Program-made: the position numbers and the translations under genes | Source: Arcanobacterium_A bovis | Lineage (GTDB): Bacteria; Actinomycetota; Actinomycetes; Actinomycetales; Actinomycetaceae | DNA: 64,000 nt | NCBI RefSeq assembly: GCF_042655305.1 | Contig: NZ_JBHSLR010000006.1 | Reading direction: 5' to 3' (one strand) | Shown here: positions 24,569-34,055 of the stretch, piece by piece | Position numbering within the stretch: the stretch's first letter is position 1 | Layout of the letters: the number at the start of each line of letters is the position of its first letter | Notes under the pieces: model-generated | The model's input: the letters and a program-made list of their open reading frames with translations, nothing else | Told to the model about the DNA's origin: nothing | Databases searched by the model: none

Positions 24569-25863
24569 CAGGACTTTGACTTCTTCTTCATGTCCTCCCA
24601 CGGCATGCCGCGCAGCTCGCTCGTTCCGGCCAGCCCAAGTGCATGGTGGATGAGCTGAACTGGGTGAATTACTTCAGCGCCAGAGCCTTTGCGAATCTGC
24701 CAGCGGCAGGTTTCCGTCTCGCACGCAGCAAGTTCAGGGTTCGTGCGCTTAACCATATCGAAAAGCGGTTTGCCGACTTTCTGAGCCACCTCATACTTTT
24801 CTTTCTTCAAGCCATAGGTTCCGGCGATGCCGCAGCATTGCTCGCCTGATTCAATGACCGTCACGCCAGGAATAGTCTCCATCATGCGAATTGCTGGCTT
24901 TCCGATACCCTGCGACTTCACCTGGCATGGCTGGTGGTAAGGAATCGTGAGATCTCTACGGCCAAGCTCCTCAATTGGGAACTCGCCCGCGTCCATCAAT
25001 TCGAGGAGGAACTCGGAGGTTTCCACCATTCGCGAGCCGACGTCGATCAGTTCCGGATCGTCAATGCCCATGATCTCGTGTGCCTCGTGGCGCAACATGC
25101 CAGCGCATGATCCCGACGACGATACAATAGTCAGTTCTTTACCTGCACTACGCAGCTGCGCACAGAGTTTACGCACAGCTTTAGCTGCTTCGTTGAACAA
25201 ACCATTGGACTGCTGTGCCAATCCACAGCACCCTTGCTTGGGCACGATAACCTTGTACCCAATATGCTCAAGTACTTCAACAGTAGCGATCGACGTCGCA
25301 ACTTCAAAGTAACCGCCAGCGCAACCGTGGAAGAACACGATCGGTCCCTTAGGGAATGGGCCAGTGCGAGTCTTTTCGTGCTTGCGGAACCAGCCCATGA
25401 ATGTGCGTGACTTCGCCTTAGGCACCGGAGCTTCATGGTGAACGCCCACAACTTTTTCAACGATCTTACGGATTGGCTTGTTAGCCAGCGCTGCATTCGC
25501 AATTGGGGCGAACGGCGTCATCAATTTGCCTTCGAGCTCGGTCTGCGTGATCAGACGGTCACGCAATGGCATATGGTCGGCCTTCATTACAGCACGTGCC
25601 TGGCCATTCATTTCGGCAATCTTCACTCCCTGCGGGCAAACCGTTGTGCAGATGCCGCAGCCTGAGCAGTAATCGAGAGAGTAATCAACTGACGCGCCGT
25701 GGCGATACCGTTCTGCTTGTGGACCAACGAACTTCGGGCCCGAGAAAAGTGGCGTGGCTTTAGCAACCGGGCACTGAGTTTCGCAAATTGTGCATTTGAC
25801 GCACGAATCAAGCGAAACACGCGCCATCGAAATTTTGGCATTTTCCATTGGATTTGCGCCCAT
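24568..25863 (-). CDS. glpC: anaerobic glycerol-3-phosphate dehydrogenase subunit C
   Basis: 431 residues. N-terminal ferredoxin-type pair CVKCTICETQCPV and CSGCGICTTVCPQGV (two 4Fe-4S), then two CCG domains (HGCAGGYFE...GCCGLAQQSNG; PCQVKSQG...QCCGIAGTYGLKKEKY). In E. coli it anchors GlpAB to the membrane and relays electrons to quinone. The start ATG overlaps the glpB stop by one base (TAATG). Last gene of glpABC. Confidence 0.95.
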   Translation of the reverse strand: MGANPMENAKISMARVSLDSCVKCTICETQCPVAKATPLFSGPKFVGPQAERYRHGASVDYSLDYCSGCGICTTVCPQGVKIAEMNGQARAVMKADHMPLRDRLITQTELEGKLMTPFAPIANAALANKPIRKIVEKVVGVHHEAPVPKAKSRTFMGWFRKHEKTRTGPFPKGPIVFFHGCAGGYFEVATSIATVEVLEHIGYKVIVPKQGCCGLAQQSNGLFNEAAKAVRKLCAQLRSAGKELTIVSSSGSCAGMLRHEAHEIMGIDDPELIDVGSRMVETSEFLLELMDAGEFPIEELGRRDLTIPYHQPCQVKSQGIGKPAIRMMETIPGVTVIESGEQCCGIAGTYGLKKEKYEVAQKVGKPLFDMVKRTNPELAACETETCRWQIRKGSGAEVIHPVQLIHHALGLAGTSELRGMPWEDMKKKSKS

Positions 25864-27137
25864 TAGAGTTCCTCATTTCCCTTCTGGATAGCAGTTGCTG
25901 CTGCCCAAGCCGAGCCCAGCGTGATTCCTTCGCCGGATTTTTCTTCCCATGCAAGTGCGCCACCAAGGCAATCGCCAAGGCAGAAAAGATTGGAGTACAG
26001 CACTTCTCCGTCAGTGTTGAGTGGATTCATTGACCCATTGACGCGCACGCCGCTGCGGTAAATCGCTTCGGCATGGAAGTCTTTGTCGGTTACTTCAGGA
26101 GTGTAAATCGGCAGGTCAAAAACGGACTCTCGGATCACCCCGTAGGAATCGCGCGCAAGATTTCCTGATTCGTAACCGCCGCCAGCATGAATGATGTAGT
26201 CAGCCTTAACTTCTGAAACTCGCCCTGCACGCTGGACTTTTACTGCGGAAATAGAATCTCCGGCCGCAATAAAACCAGTGGCTACGGCATTGAGCTGGAT
26301 ATCAATTCGCGCTTCACGGCAGGCCACGGTGAGGATGTCGTTGATACGCCTACCTGGCACTGACGGTGGCGGGAGTGGGATTTCGCCTACTGGAGCTCCA
26401 ACTTCCGCAGAAATCTCTGTGAACGTGTGCGGATCGAGCCCAAGTACAGCAGGAACGAGTACCGTTTCGCCTTCCTGAACTTCCTTTTTGATCGCTTGAA
26501 TCAAGGCTTGGCGTTCAGCTGAGTTAAGGCCTTCATCCAATGAGCGAGCGTGGGTAGTTCCCGATGCATCGTGTTCTTTTCCGCCCCGAAGTGGCAGATC
26601 AATCGTGATGCAGCGGGCGCTTACGTCCACATAAGGTGAGCGGGAGAGATTGTCGGCGATCAGTTGAACTGGGAAATCCTTGAGGCGCGAAAGCCCAACA
26701 ATGAGTAGTTTCTTGCCGTCTTTGAGGATGGATTCCTGCATGGAATCAGGAACTGCTGCTGTTGGACGCACCGCACCTACCGCCGTCGGCATAAGAACGT
26801 TGGTGTCCAAGAAATCTTCCTTGCTCCGTGCAGTGCTGAACAGGTCGATTCTGCGAGTTAGCCATTTGACTCCCTCAAGCACATTCGCAGTGCCGATTGC
26901 GGCATAAGGATGTGCAGGATTTTTAGTGATGAACGATTCCAATGCGCTGGAGAGCTTGCGAACTGGTTCGGTGCTCCGAACGCCGTCTTCCCAGCCTAGG
27001 ACGTCGATTGTGCCATTCGATAGCAGCAGACCACCGATACCGCGGCTCACCACGGTGACGGTATGGCCTTGTTCGCGCAGCATAAGAGCACTTGAAAGAC
27101 CTGCTAGGCCAGCGCCGATTACTAAAATCTTGCTCAT
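25863..27137 (-). CDS. glpB: anaerobic glycerol-3-phosphate dehydrogenase subunit B
   Basis: 424 residues from ATG 27137, chosen because AGGAG precedes it and the protein begins with the FAD-binding motif MSKILVIGAGLAGLSSALML. The frame continues upstream inside glpA without a start signal. GlpB is the FMN/FAD subunit of the GlpABC complex. Late motifs LFCLGDCLGG and GITLGSAWAAA are typical. The start codon overlaps the end of glpA closely (three-base offset), implying coupling. Confidence 0.93.
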   Translation of the reverse strand: MSKILVIGAGLAGLSSALMLREQGHTVTVVSRGIGGLLLSNGTIDVLGWEDGVRSTEPVRKLSSALESFITKNPAHPYAAIGTANVLEGVKWLTRRIDLFSTARSKEDFLDTNVLMPTAVGAVRPTAAVPDSMQESILKDGKKLLIVGLSRLKDFPVQLIADNLSRSPYVDVSARCITIDLPLRGGKEHDASGTTHARSLDEGLNSAERQALIQAIKKEVQEGETVLVPAVLGLDPHTFTEISAEVGAPVGEIPLPPPSVPGRRINDILTVACREARIDIQLNAVATGFIAAGDSISAVKVQRAGRVSEVKADYIIHAGGGYESGNLARDSYGVIRESVFDLPIYTPEVTDKDFHAEAIYRSGVRVNGSMNPLNTDGEVLYSNLFCLGDCLGGALAWEEKSGEGITLGSAWAAATAIQKGNEEL

Positions 27138-27138
27138 A

Positions 27139-28950
27139 TCAGGACTCCTTCGTGGTTGTGCCAGCAGCGCCGACTGTCTCAAGCTGCGCATCGGCTGGTT
27201 CGGGCTGCGCAACGCTCAGCTCTGGAACCGTGTGTGCTACTTCGTCGAGTGACTGAGCAGGTGATGGCTCTAAATGAGTGGGGGAGACGCCGTCATGCCT
27301 GCCATGCAGCAGCGCCAAATCGCCAGTTGCGCGGCGCGAATCTTCGTTTGGAGCAGGTAGGTGGTCAATATCCAGTGCGCCACTGAGAATCCACTTATCG
27401 AGCGCCGCCTCACGCAGCTGCTGGCCATAGAGCAGATTACGAATTCCTTGCGAGCGGTTACCTACGAACAGGCGAAGCATCGTCGACGTGCGATCTGCGA
27501 GCTGTTCAGGAGTCATACCGTGGAATACTTCAGAAGTTTCGCTGTTTTGACGTGCGAAATCATGCATGATTCCCGCAGCTCGCAGTGAACAGAACCCACC
27601 TTGGCATGGTCCCATGCCCACGCGCAACTTGCGGCGAATATCGTCGAGGTTGGCATCGGGCTGGTTTGCCAATTCTTTTTCAATCATTGAGCGGGTAACC
27701 AGCTCACATTCACACACAATCGGATCGTTGAGGCGGTCAGCTTCGCGCTCTTTGAGACGGTCGGTGACTTTGTGGGTCGGGTGGCCTTGCGCACTCGGTA
27801 CCGCTTCTTGATCCGTGGTGCATTCGCGATGCTCACCGAGTTTCTCACACATAGCATCGACGACGTTCTTCGCCATGAGTCGATAGGTGGTGAGTTTTCC
27901 GCCAGCGATGGTGAGCATTCCAGAAATTCCATCGCGCGATTCGTGGTCAATGATCGACATTCCGCGCGACATATGACGAGTATCAGAAGCGCTCACGCGG
28001 CGGTCTTTAATAAGTGGGCGCGCACCTGCCCAAACATGCACTGCTCGCGCTTGGCGGAAACCGGGGATAAGCGCCTCACCGGCATCGAGCATCTGCTGTA
28101 CTTCCGAGTCCTTGATTTCGAGGAAATCGGGGTCTTTTGCGGCTTCATCGGTGGTGCCAATGATGCAGACGGTGTGAGCAGGAACGATGATATCGCCGTC
28201 TGCGGGGTAAATGCATCGGTTGACGACTGAATTGACGAGTCGGTGGTTCATCGCCACCATAATGCCACGACCAGGCACAACATCAACTTCTGGAGCGCCG
28301 GCCATCTCAGCAATTTGGCCTGCCCAAGGACCGGCGGCGTTGATCACAAAGTGGCAATCAATTCGCACATCTTCGCCTGTTTTCTCGGCGCGGCACAGAA
28401 CTGCCTGCACGGCGCCGTCTTCTACGACGATTTTGGTGACGCGATGGTAGCTGAGAATCTTAGCTCCGTAAGCCTTTGCCGACTCGGCAGCACCCCAGGT
28501 CATTCGCCAGCCGTCTACCGCGCCGTCTTCAACCTCGAAAGCGCGCTTGATGCCCGGGTTGAGACGTGGCTCGCGACGCAGTGCTTCGGCGATTGAGATT
28601 TCTGCGGCTGGAACTCGGGTATCGCGAGCAGCTTGGAGGAATTTGTCGGCGTGTTCCTCGGTGTCCTGCGGGGTGACGACGAAGAGCCCACCGGTTGCTT
28701 CCACCGCGTCAGAATGAATCCGCCGGATAATGGCGTTTTCTTCCGCGCACTCAGTGGCTGAACCAGGATCGGATACCACGTATCGTCCGCCGGAATGGAG
28801 CAGGCCATGGAAGCGCCCAGTGGTACCTTGAGCCAAATCAGCTCTTTCAACCAGAACAGCACGGAACCCGCGCAATGCAAGATCACGCACCGTTCCTGCG
28901 CCTGTGGCTCCGCCACCAATAACAACTACATCAGTTTCGATTCTTTGCAT
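27139..28950 (-). CDS. glpA: anaerobic glycerol-3-phosphate dehydrogenase subunit A
   Basis: Oxidises glycerol-3-phosphate to dihydroxyacetone phosphate. FAD motif VVVIGGGATGAGTVRDLALRG, the DAO core with GLLHSGGRYV, and a C-terminal BFD-type [2Fe-2S] domain (CECELVTRSMIEKELAN...GMGPCQGGFCSLRAAGI). That domain distinguishes GlpA from aerobic GlpD. 603 residues against about 540 in E. coli; the extra length is a roughly 70-residue Ala/Pro/Glu/Thr-rich tail of no known fold. RBS GGAAG before ATG 28950. First gene of the operon, divergent from the SorC-type regulator. Confidence 0.95.
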   Translation of the reverse strand: MQRIETDVVVIGGGATGAGTVRDLALRGFRAVLVERADLAQGTTGRFHGLLHSGGRYVVSDPGSATECAEENAIIRRIHSDAVEATGGLFVVTPQDTEEHADKFLQAARDTRVPAAEISIAEALRREPRLNPGIKRAFEVEDGAVDGWRMTWGAAESAKAYGAKILSYHRVTKIVVEDGAVQAVLCRAEKTGEDVRIDCHFVINAAGPWAGQIAEMAGAPEVDVVPGRGIMVAMNHRLVNSVVNRCIYPADGDIIVPAHTVCIIGTTDEAAKDPDFLEIKDSEVQQMLDAGEALIPGFRQARAVHVWAGARPLIKDRRVSASDTRHMSRGMSIIDHESRDGISGMLTIAGGKLTTYRLMAKNVVDAMCEKLGEHRECTTDQEAVPSAQGHPTHKVTDRLKEREADRLNDPIVCECELVTRSMIEKELANQPDANLDDIRRKLRVGMGPCQGGFCSLRAAGIMHDFARQNSETSEVFHGMTPEQLADRTSTMLRLFVGNRSQGIRNLLYGQQLREAALDKWILSGALDIDHLPAPNEDSRRATGDLALLHGRHDGVSPTHLEPSPAQSLDEVAHTVPELSVAQPEPADAQLETVGAAGTTTKES

Positions 28951-29110
28951 AACCGTCTTCCACTCTGAAGTTGGTTGATAATTACGCTCCCCAAGGGTTT
29001 GGGAAGTTCTAGATAACTAGACTAGGCGTTTTTGAACATGGCTATTAAATCAGAGAGGCGAATCTGGGCAATATTGGGCAGATGTGCACGGACGGTCATG
29101 AGTGATGGTC

Positions 29111-29132
29111 GAACGTTCAAGTGTGGTATTTT
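29111..29132 (+). promoter_or_regulatory. candidate operator and -10 of the SorC-type regulator
   Basis: The palindrome GAACGTTC (29111-29118) stands just before TGG-TATTTT (-10 at 29127-29132), so it would sit in the -35/-10 spacer. A related TTGAAC word lies at 29032-29037 nearer glpA, and the inverse GTTCAA is at 29115-29120. The layout suits a regulator acting on both divergent promoters, possibly by looping over 83 bases. Confidence 0.35.
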
Positions 29133-29168
29133 AGCAATGGAGAAAACTTTTATGAAGGGTGGGTAAGC

Positions 29169-30152
29169 GTGGACGAGCGCTTTAATCTCGCGTATGAAGC
29201 TGCGGTGATGCATTTTGTGCAGGGCGAAACTATGGAATCAATCGCGCGTAGGCTTGGCGTATCGCGCTCAACTGTTTCGCGACTTGTAAAAACTGCTCGT
29301 GAGCTGGGCTATGTGCAGATTTCTTTACACCCTCCTCAGGAACTTGTTGATACATTAGGCTCGCGAATTTCCCAAAAATTCGGTGTTCGTACACACGTGG
29401 TGCCAGTGCCTTTCGGTGCGAACGACGCACGCCGTCTCACCGCCGTCGCCACTATGGCGGGAATTCTGATCTCCGAGATTGTAAAACCGAACGACGTAGT
29501 AGGTGTGGCATGGGGAAATACGCTTTCCGCCGTCACCGATCACCTTGTGCCCAAGCCTGCGTCAGGCTCAATCGTGGTGCAGCTCAACGGTGCAGCGAAT
29601 CAGGTTAGTACGGGAATCCCATACGCTGGCGAAATTATGGAAGCTTTCGGACAAGCCTATGGAGCTGCGGTAACGCATTTCCCAGTGCCTGCGTTTTTCG
29701 ATTATCCCGAGACTCGCAACCTCTTGTGGCGTGAGCGCTCGATCGCCGCTGTGCGCCAGCTACAATCACGTGCCGATATTGCAATTTTCGGTATCGGCGC
29801 CATGGTAGGAGCCGTGCCGTCCCAAGTCTATTCCGGAGGCTATCTCACTCCCGATGAACTAGGTTCGCTCTCCTCCGAGGGCGTGGTGGGCGACGTGTGT
29901 ACGGTGCTGTTGCGCGCCGACGGGTCATGGGAAGATCTCGAGCTGAACCGGCGCGCATCTGGGCCGACGCCGAACGATCTGCGAGCTATACCGCGCAGAA
30001 TTTGCATCGTTTCCGGTGTCGAGAAAGTCGTGCCTCTGCTCGCTGCCTTGCGAGCCGGCGTGGTGACGGATCTCGTTATTGACGAAGACTCAGCGGCGCG
30101 CTTGCAAGAGTTGAGCAAAGTTGCCGATCATTGCAGGCCAGGTAGCGAATAG
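29169..30152 (+). CDS. SorC/DeoR-family sugar-binding transcriptional regulator
   Basis: About 327 residues. The N-terminal HTH reads MESIARRLGVSRSTVSRLVKTARE, the C-terminal two-thirds is the SorC sugar-phosphate-binding domain (VVGVAWGNTLSAVTDHL; IVVQLNGA; LNRRASGPTPNDLRAIPRRI). GTG 29169 is used: it follows a GGGTGGG purine run and gives the standard HTH position. Placed head to head with glpABC, so it is the likely regulator of glycerol use, with a phosphorylated intermediate as effector (inference). Its 3' end overlaps the end of mutY by 25 bases. Confidence 0.88.
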   Translation: MDERFNLAYEAAVMHFVQGETMESIARRLGVSRSTVSRLVKTARELGYVQISLHPPQELVDTLGSRISQKFGVRTHVVPVPFGANDARRLTAVATMAGILISEIVKPNDVVGVAWGNTLSAVTDHLVPKPASGSIVVQLNGAANQVSTGIPYAGEIMEAFGQAYGAAVTHFPVPAFFDYPETRNLLWRERSIAAVRQLQSRADIAIFGIGAMVGAVPSQVYSGGYLTPDELGSLSSEGVVGDVCTVLLRADGSWEDLELNRRASGPTPNDLRAIPRRICIVSGVEKVVPLLAALRAGVVTDLVIDEDSAARLQELSKVADHCRPGSE

Positions 30153-31201
30153 GTCTCATCCCGGGCGGTGACCAAACCGTCGTCTTCCAAAGAGTTCAAC
30201 GCAGCATCGAAACGTTCGTTCGAAAGTCCGCTATAGGTGAGAAGGTCGCCTTTACTGGCATGACGGCGTTCGCGTAGTACCGCCATGATCTTTCCGCGAG
30301 CTTCTCGTTGCGTACCTAGAAATTTTTGGGTGCTGCGCGTATGTGCGTAAGCATCGCCTGGCTTTCCCGTGTGAAACCACAAACAGCCGTTCTGAACAGG
30401 ACATGTATCGCACCTTGGATCGCGGGCTGTGCATACCAAAGCGCCAAATTCCATAATCGCTGTATTCCATTGCGCTGCAGAAACTGGCTCGGAAGGCACA
30501 AAAGTTCGGGCGCGCTCGCGTTCGGATGCCGTTTGCGACGGCGGTGGCAAAGCAGCGCCATGCCATCGTGCTAAAACTCGCCGAATATTCGTATCGAGCA
30601 CTACGGAGTACTTGCCAAATGCGAAGGCAAGCACGGCGTCGGCAGTGTATGCACCGATACCAGGAAGCGCCAGTAACTCTTCACGGGTGCTTGGCAGAAC
30701 GCCGTCATAATCCCTGGCAACAACGCGCGCACATTCTTGCAGGCGCAGGGCGCGCCGCGGATAGCCGAGTCGATCCCACGCAACCAGCACTTCGGCAGGC
30801 GATGCGGCGGCTAGATCGGTAGGCGTTGGCCAATGTTTCATCCAGCGCGTCCATGCAGGAAGTACACGACTAACTGGGGTTTGCTGGCTCATGACTTCAC
30901 AAACAAGAATTGCCCACGGTGTTGCGCCTAGCTGGCGCCACGGAAGATCGCGGTGATTGCTTTCGTACCAATCGCAGATGATGTGGTGGAAGGTTTCAAT
31001 TGGCATCAGTAGGCTTTGACCACCAGCTTCGTTGATAGAAGCCGCAGTGGGCGGGGGTGTTTTCTGTGGCGTTTCAAGTGCCGGTTCCGGTTTGGTTTGG
31101 CTAGTTTCATTCTTGGCATGGGCGGATGCCGAAGTCGAAAGATCAGTGTCCTGCTCGGATCGGGCATTTGCCCGCTTGTTAGTTATATTTTTCGATGCCA
31201 T
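30128..31201 (-). CDS. mutY: adenine DNA glycosylase (A/G-specific)
   Basis: Removes A mispaired with 8-oxoG. About 357 residues from ATG 31201. After a 65-residue Thr/Pro/Ser-rich extension come the catalytic Glu in CEVMSQQT, the HhH LLALPGIGAYTADAVLAFAF, VLDTNIRRVLAR with catalytic Asp, and the 4Fe-4S ligands in CTARDPRCDTCPVQNGC. A C-terminal winged-helix-like tail (LTYSGLSNERFDAALNSLEDDGL) replaces the NUDIX-like domain, as in many actinobacterial MutY. An internal start near residue 65 is possible. Convergent with and overlapping the SorC gene. Confidence 0.93.
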   Translation of the reverse strand: MASKNITNKRANARSEQDTDLSTSASAHAKNETSQTKPEPALETPQKTPPPTAASINEAGGQSLLMPIETFHHIICDWYESNHRDLPWRQLGATPWAILVCEVMSQQTPVSRVLPAWTRWMKHWPTPTDLAAASPAEVLVAWDRLGYPRRALRLQECARVVARDYDGVLPSTREELLALPGIGAYTADAVLAFAFGKYSVVLDTNIRRVLARWHGAALPPPSQTASERERARTFVPSEPVSAAQWNTAIMEFGALVCTARDPRCDTCPVQNGCLWFHTGKPGDAYAHTRSTQKFLGTQREARGKIMAVLRERRHASKGDLLTYSGLSNERFDAALNSLEDDGLVTARDETYSLPGLQ

Positions 31202-31208
31202 CGCCTCA

Positions 31209-31217
31209 AGTGTGCCA
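31209..31217 (-). promoter_or_regulatory. candidate extended -10 for leaderless mutY mRNA
   Basis: Minus strand TGG-CACACT, then 7 bases and ATG. This resembles TGG-CACAAT before menB and the hydrolase gene. The GAGG in the 7-base gap is too close to the ATG to be a normal ribosome binding site. Confidence 0.35.
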
Positions 31218-31369
31218 GAAAATGGACTTGCTCTGCGATGTGATTGCATACAAACCGCCGCTTTCGGCGTGGAATATCGCATTATGCGGGCAGTTCACGT
31301 TACCGTTATTACGTGGTACATGATGAAAGACGACGGTCGGGCAAGGATTCTTCGCGCGCGCGAGGTTTT

Positions 31370-32647
31370 TTGCGTTCAACGCGAGCAAATAACTCTGCGC
31401 AATCGCAAGGCGATGAGAGTGCGCGGGGAGTAGCAGACCGCGGAGCTACTGGGAGTTCGGGGCGTGCGGGTAAATCGTCACGTACCGGTGGTAGTTTTCC
31501 TTCTCGTTTGCGCAGTACCGTAGATTCATCACGCGGTGGCAAAGACAATGTCGGTCGTGTTGGGAATCGAAAAGGGGAAAGCGGTCGCAGCTCTGGAGCT
31601 AATGGTCGCGCAACGACAAAGAAAAGTTTGCATGGTGCAACCGTGCGTACTTCTTCTTCATCTCATGGTGGTGATATTCCACGAGGTGCAGCTGTGCCCA
31701 AGAAAATGCGTTCGATGGAACCGCGGTCGGGCAATCACTCCAACCCATCGCGTGAAAAACAGGCGCAGACTATCAGACATGGGCGCACGGCGTCGGGCAA
31801 AACTCGTGTCGAGACTGACGCTAGCCGTTTGCGGCGCGTTCCTCCGACGTCGTCACAAGCATCACGTGGGGGACCACTGCCACGTTCAATTCGCAATAAT
31901 CGACAGACGACGCAACGAAGCGGCCTAGCAAGTATTTTGCGCAATAAAAAGCTCGTTGTGACTGTTTCTCTTGTATTGGTGCTGATTATTGCCCTGCTTG
32001 GTGTGTACACAGTTCTTAAAAACGCGCTCGCCAAAATGGATGCCAATAGTAGTGCTCCTGCGGCTACCGCAAACTTTGATCCAGTGCAATGTACACCGGA
32101 TATGTTAGAAGTTACGCTCGCGCGGCAAGGATCACGATCTGGGCAGGCAGTGAACTTCAATATCAGCATTAAGAACGATAAAGGTGAGCGTCCATGTTAC
32201 TTGGATATCGGCTATAAGCACGCTGGTATCAAGATTTGGAGTGGCGAGCAGCCGGTTTGGGATTCCAAGGTGTGCAATGCGGGCGAAGCGAGTAAAGTCC
32301 TGTTGCTCGATAAGAATCTGACGAGCGCGCAAACGATCACGTGGGATGGCAACGTTTACGGAGCAAACTGTTCAAAACAGTACCCGTCGAAGGCTGGTAC
32401 ATATCAAGCGCAATTTAGTATCGACTCGGTAGATTTTGGCTCGAAGCTTGCTTTCTCATTAGACCCGAATGGCAAGAGCGCGCAGGCTGTTCAGCAGCAA
32501 GGCGCACCGCAGCAAAATCAGCCAACGGTACAGCCCTCGCCCGATCCGAACGTGAAATCTGACATTGACGGTGACGGATCGGCTGTCGATAAAGCTGATC
32601 CGGAGAAGTACAAGAGTGATGCGCCAAGTGATGTGACGGGCAGATAA
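31370..32647 (+). CDS. unknown membrane-anchored protein with basic Ser/Arg-rich N-terminus
   Basis: Not recognised as a named family. The N-terminal ~190 residues are low complexity, rich in Ser, Arg and Gly. One membrane segment follows (LVVTVSLVLVLIIALLGVYTVL, about residues 190-214), then an extracellular ~120-residue domain with four cysteines (CTPDMLEVTL..., RPCYLDIGYKH, KVCNAGE, GANCSKQY) and a GTYQAQFSID strand, and a Pro/Gln/Asp-rich tail. The outer domain resembles small actinobacterial beta-sandwich domains of the DUF4232 kind, but only loosely. Start uncertain: TTG 31370 has GAGG 4 bases upstream; the frame is open back to 31244. Lies between mutY and radA. Confidence 0.7.
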   Translation: MRSTRANNSAQSQGDESARGVADRGATGSSGRAGKSSRTGGSFPSRLRSTVDSSRGGKDNVGRVGNRKGESGRSSGANGRATTKKSLHGATVRTSSSSHGGDIPRGAAVPKKMRSMEPRSGNHSNPSREKQAQTIRHGRTASGKTRVETDASRLRRVPPTSSQASRGGPLPRSIRNNRQTTQRSGLASILRNKKLVVTVSLVLVLIIALLGVYTVLKNALAKMDANSSAPAATANFDPVQCTPDMLEVTLARQGSRSGQAVNFNISIKNDKGERPCYLDIGYKHAGIKIWSGEQPVWDSKVCNAGEASKVLLLDKNLTSAQTITWDGNVYGANCSKQYPSKAGTYQAQFSIDSVDFGSKLAFSLDPNGKSAQAVQQQGAPQQNQPTVQPSPDPNVKSDIDGDGSAVDKADPEKYKSDAPSDVTGR

Positions 32648-32660
32648 GCTTGATGCGGCG

Positions 32661-34046
32661 CTATGAGCCCAGTGGTAACACTGAATTTGCTGCGCGGGAA
32701 ATATCTGGGACCTCGCGTACCTCAAGCCCCGCTGGAGCTTTTACGTCCTCATTCAGTGGCGGCACGATTGCGATAGTGAAACCCAGCCGAGCAGCTTCGT
32801 TCAGGCGCTGCTGAACACCCACAATGGGACGCAATTCTCCGGTAAGAGACACCTCGCCAAGCGCTACAACTCCCGGAGCAAGGGGCATATCAGAAGCAGC
32901 AGAGACCAGCGCCAGAGCCATAGCAAGATCAACGGCAGGTTCTTGAGCGCGTGCCCCGCCAACAGTTGATACAAAAATGTCATTGCGTTCGAATGCCACT
33001 CCGAGCCGTGACTGGATAACGGCGAGCATCATCGCGACACGTGAATTGTCTACGCCGGCGGTGGTGCGCCGAGGTGGTCCAGCAGCCGTTACTGCTAGTG
33101 CTTGGATTTCTACTGGCATTGGCCGGCGTCCTTCTAGCGTGACTGTTACGCAGGTGCCAGGCACAGTGAGATTTCGAGCTGATAAAAACAAGCCAGAAGG
33201 ATCAGCTAGACCTCGGATTCCGGAATCAATGAGTTCGAAGCACCCCACTTCATCGGTTGCTCCATAACGATTTTTCACGGCGCGCACCATACGCAGGCGT
33301 GAATGCCGATCTCCTTCAAACTGGCAGACCACATCAACCAAATGCTCGAGCACACGCGGGCCAGCAATGGAGCCATCCTTCGTCACATGGCCAACTACAA
33401 TCACGGGCAGACCCGACGATTTGGCAGTATTAACTAAACCTGCAGTTACCGCACGTACTTGCGCCACTCCGCCTGCCGCGCCGTCGACCGTGGGATCAAC
33501 TACCGTTTGAACTGAATCAACAATCAATAGTGATGGCTTGCTGCTTTCAATATGGCCAAGAATCCTAGAAAGATCGGCTTCTGCCGTGAGATACAGGTGC
33601 TTTTGCAGTGCGCCTATCCGCTGTGCTCGTGCGCGAACTTGAGCTGCGGATTCTTCACCAGTGACGTAGAGGACTGGCGTGCGGTTGTTTTCTTGAGCCT
33701 CAGCTGCCGCTTTTGCCGCGACGTCGAGGAGTAGCGTCGATTTACCTACTCCCGGTTCGCCTGCCAAGAGCACGACGACGCCGGGAACCAGTCCTCCTCC
33801 CAGTACACGGTCGAGTTCGGGAACGCCTGTAGGTGTTTTTACAGCTGCCTGGGCTGATATATCCGTAATTGGCTGCGCAGGCGTATGGGGGATGAGCACG
33901 GGAACGTTATTTGAAGCGGTTCCAGTGCTGGTGGCTTCAACAAGAGTTCCCCACGCTTGACATTCGCCGCAGCGTCCAACCCATTTACTCGCAGTCCATC
34001 CACATTCAGTGCACCGAAAACCTGGAGTTTTTGTTTTTGCAGCCAC
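32661..34046 (-). CDS. radA: DNA repair protein RadA
   Basis: 461 residues. N-terminal zinc finger CTECGWTASKWVGRCGEC, RecA-like ATPase with Walker A GEPGVGKST and the RadA-specific KNRYG motif, and a C-terminal Lon-like domain (ALALVSAASDMPL). Promotes branch migration during recombination. GTG start with AGGAGG five bases upstream. Nine bases after ktrA on the same strand, so probably cotranscribed. It converges with the unknown gene, 13 bases apart. Confidence 0.96.
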   Translation of the reverse strand: MAAKTKTPGFRCTECGWTASKWVGRCGECQAWGTLVEATSTGTASNNVPVLIPHTPAQPITDISAQAAVKTPTGVPELDRVLGGGLVPGVVVLLAGEPGVGKSTLLLDVAAKAAAEAQENNRTPVLYVTGEESAAQVRARAQRIGALQKHLYLTAEADLSRILGHIESSKPSLLIVDSVQTVVDPTVDGAAGGVAQVRAVTAGLVNTAKSSGLPVIVVGHVTKDGSIAGPRVLEHLVDVVCQFEGDRHSRLRMVRAVKNRYGATDEVGCFELIDSGIRGLADPSGLFLSARNLTVPGTCVTVTLEGRRPMPVEIQALAVTAAGPPRRTTAGVDNSRVAMMLAVIQSRLGVAFERNDIFVSTVGGARAQEPAVDLAMALALVSAASDMPLAPGVVALGEVSLTGELRPIVGVQQRLNEAARLGFTIAIVPPLNEDVKAPAGLEVREVPDISRAANSVLPLGS

Positions 34047-34055
34047 AGACGCCTC

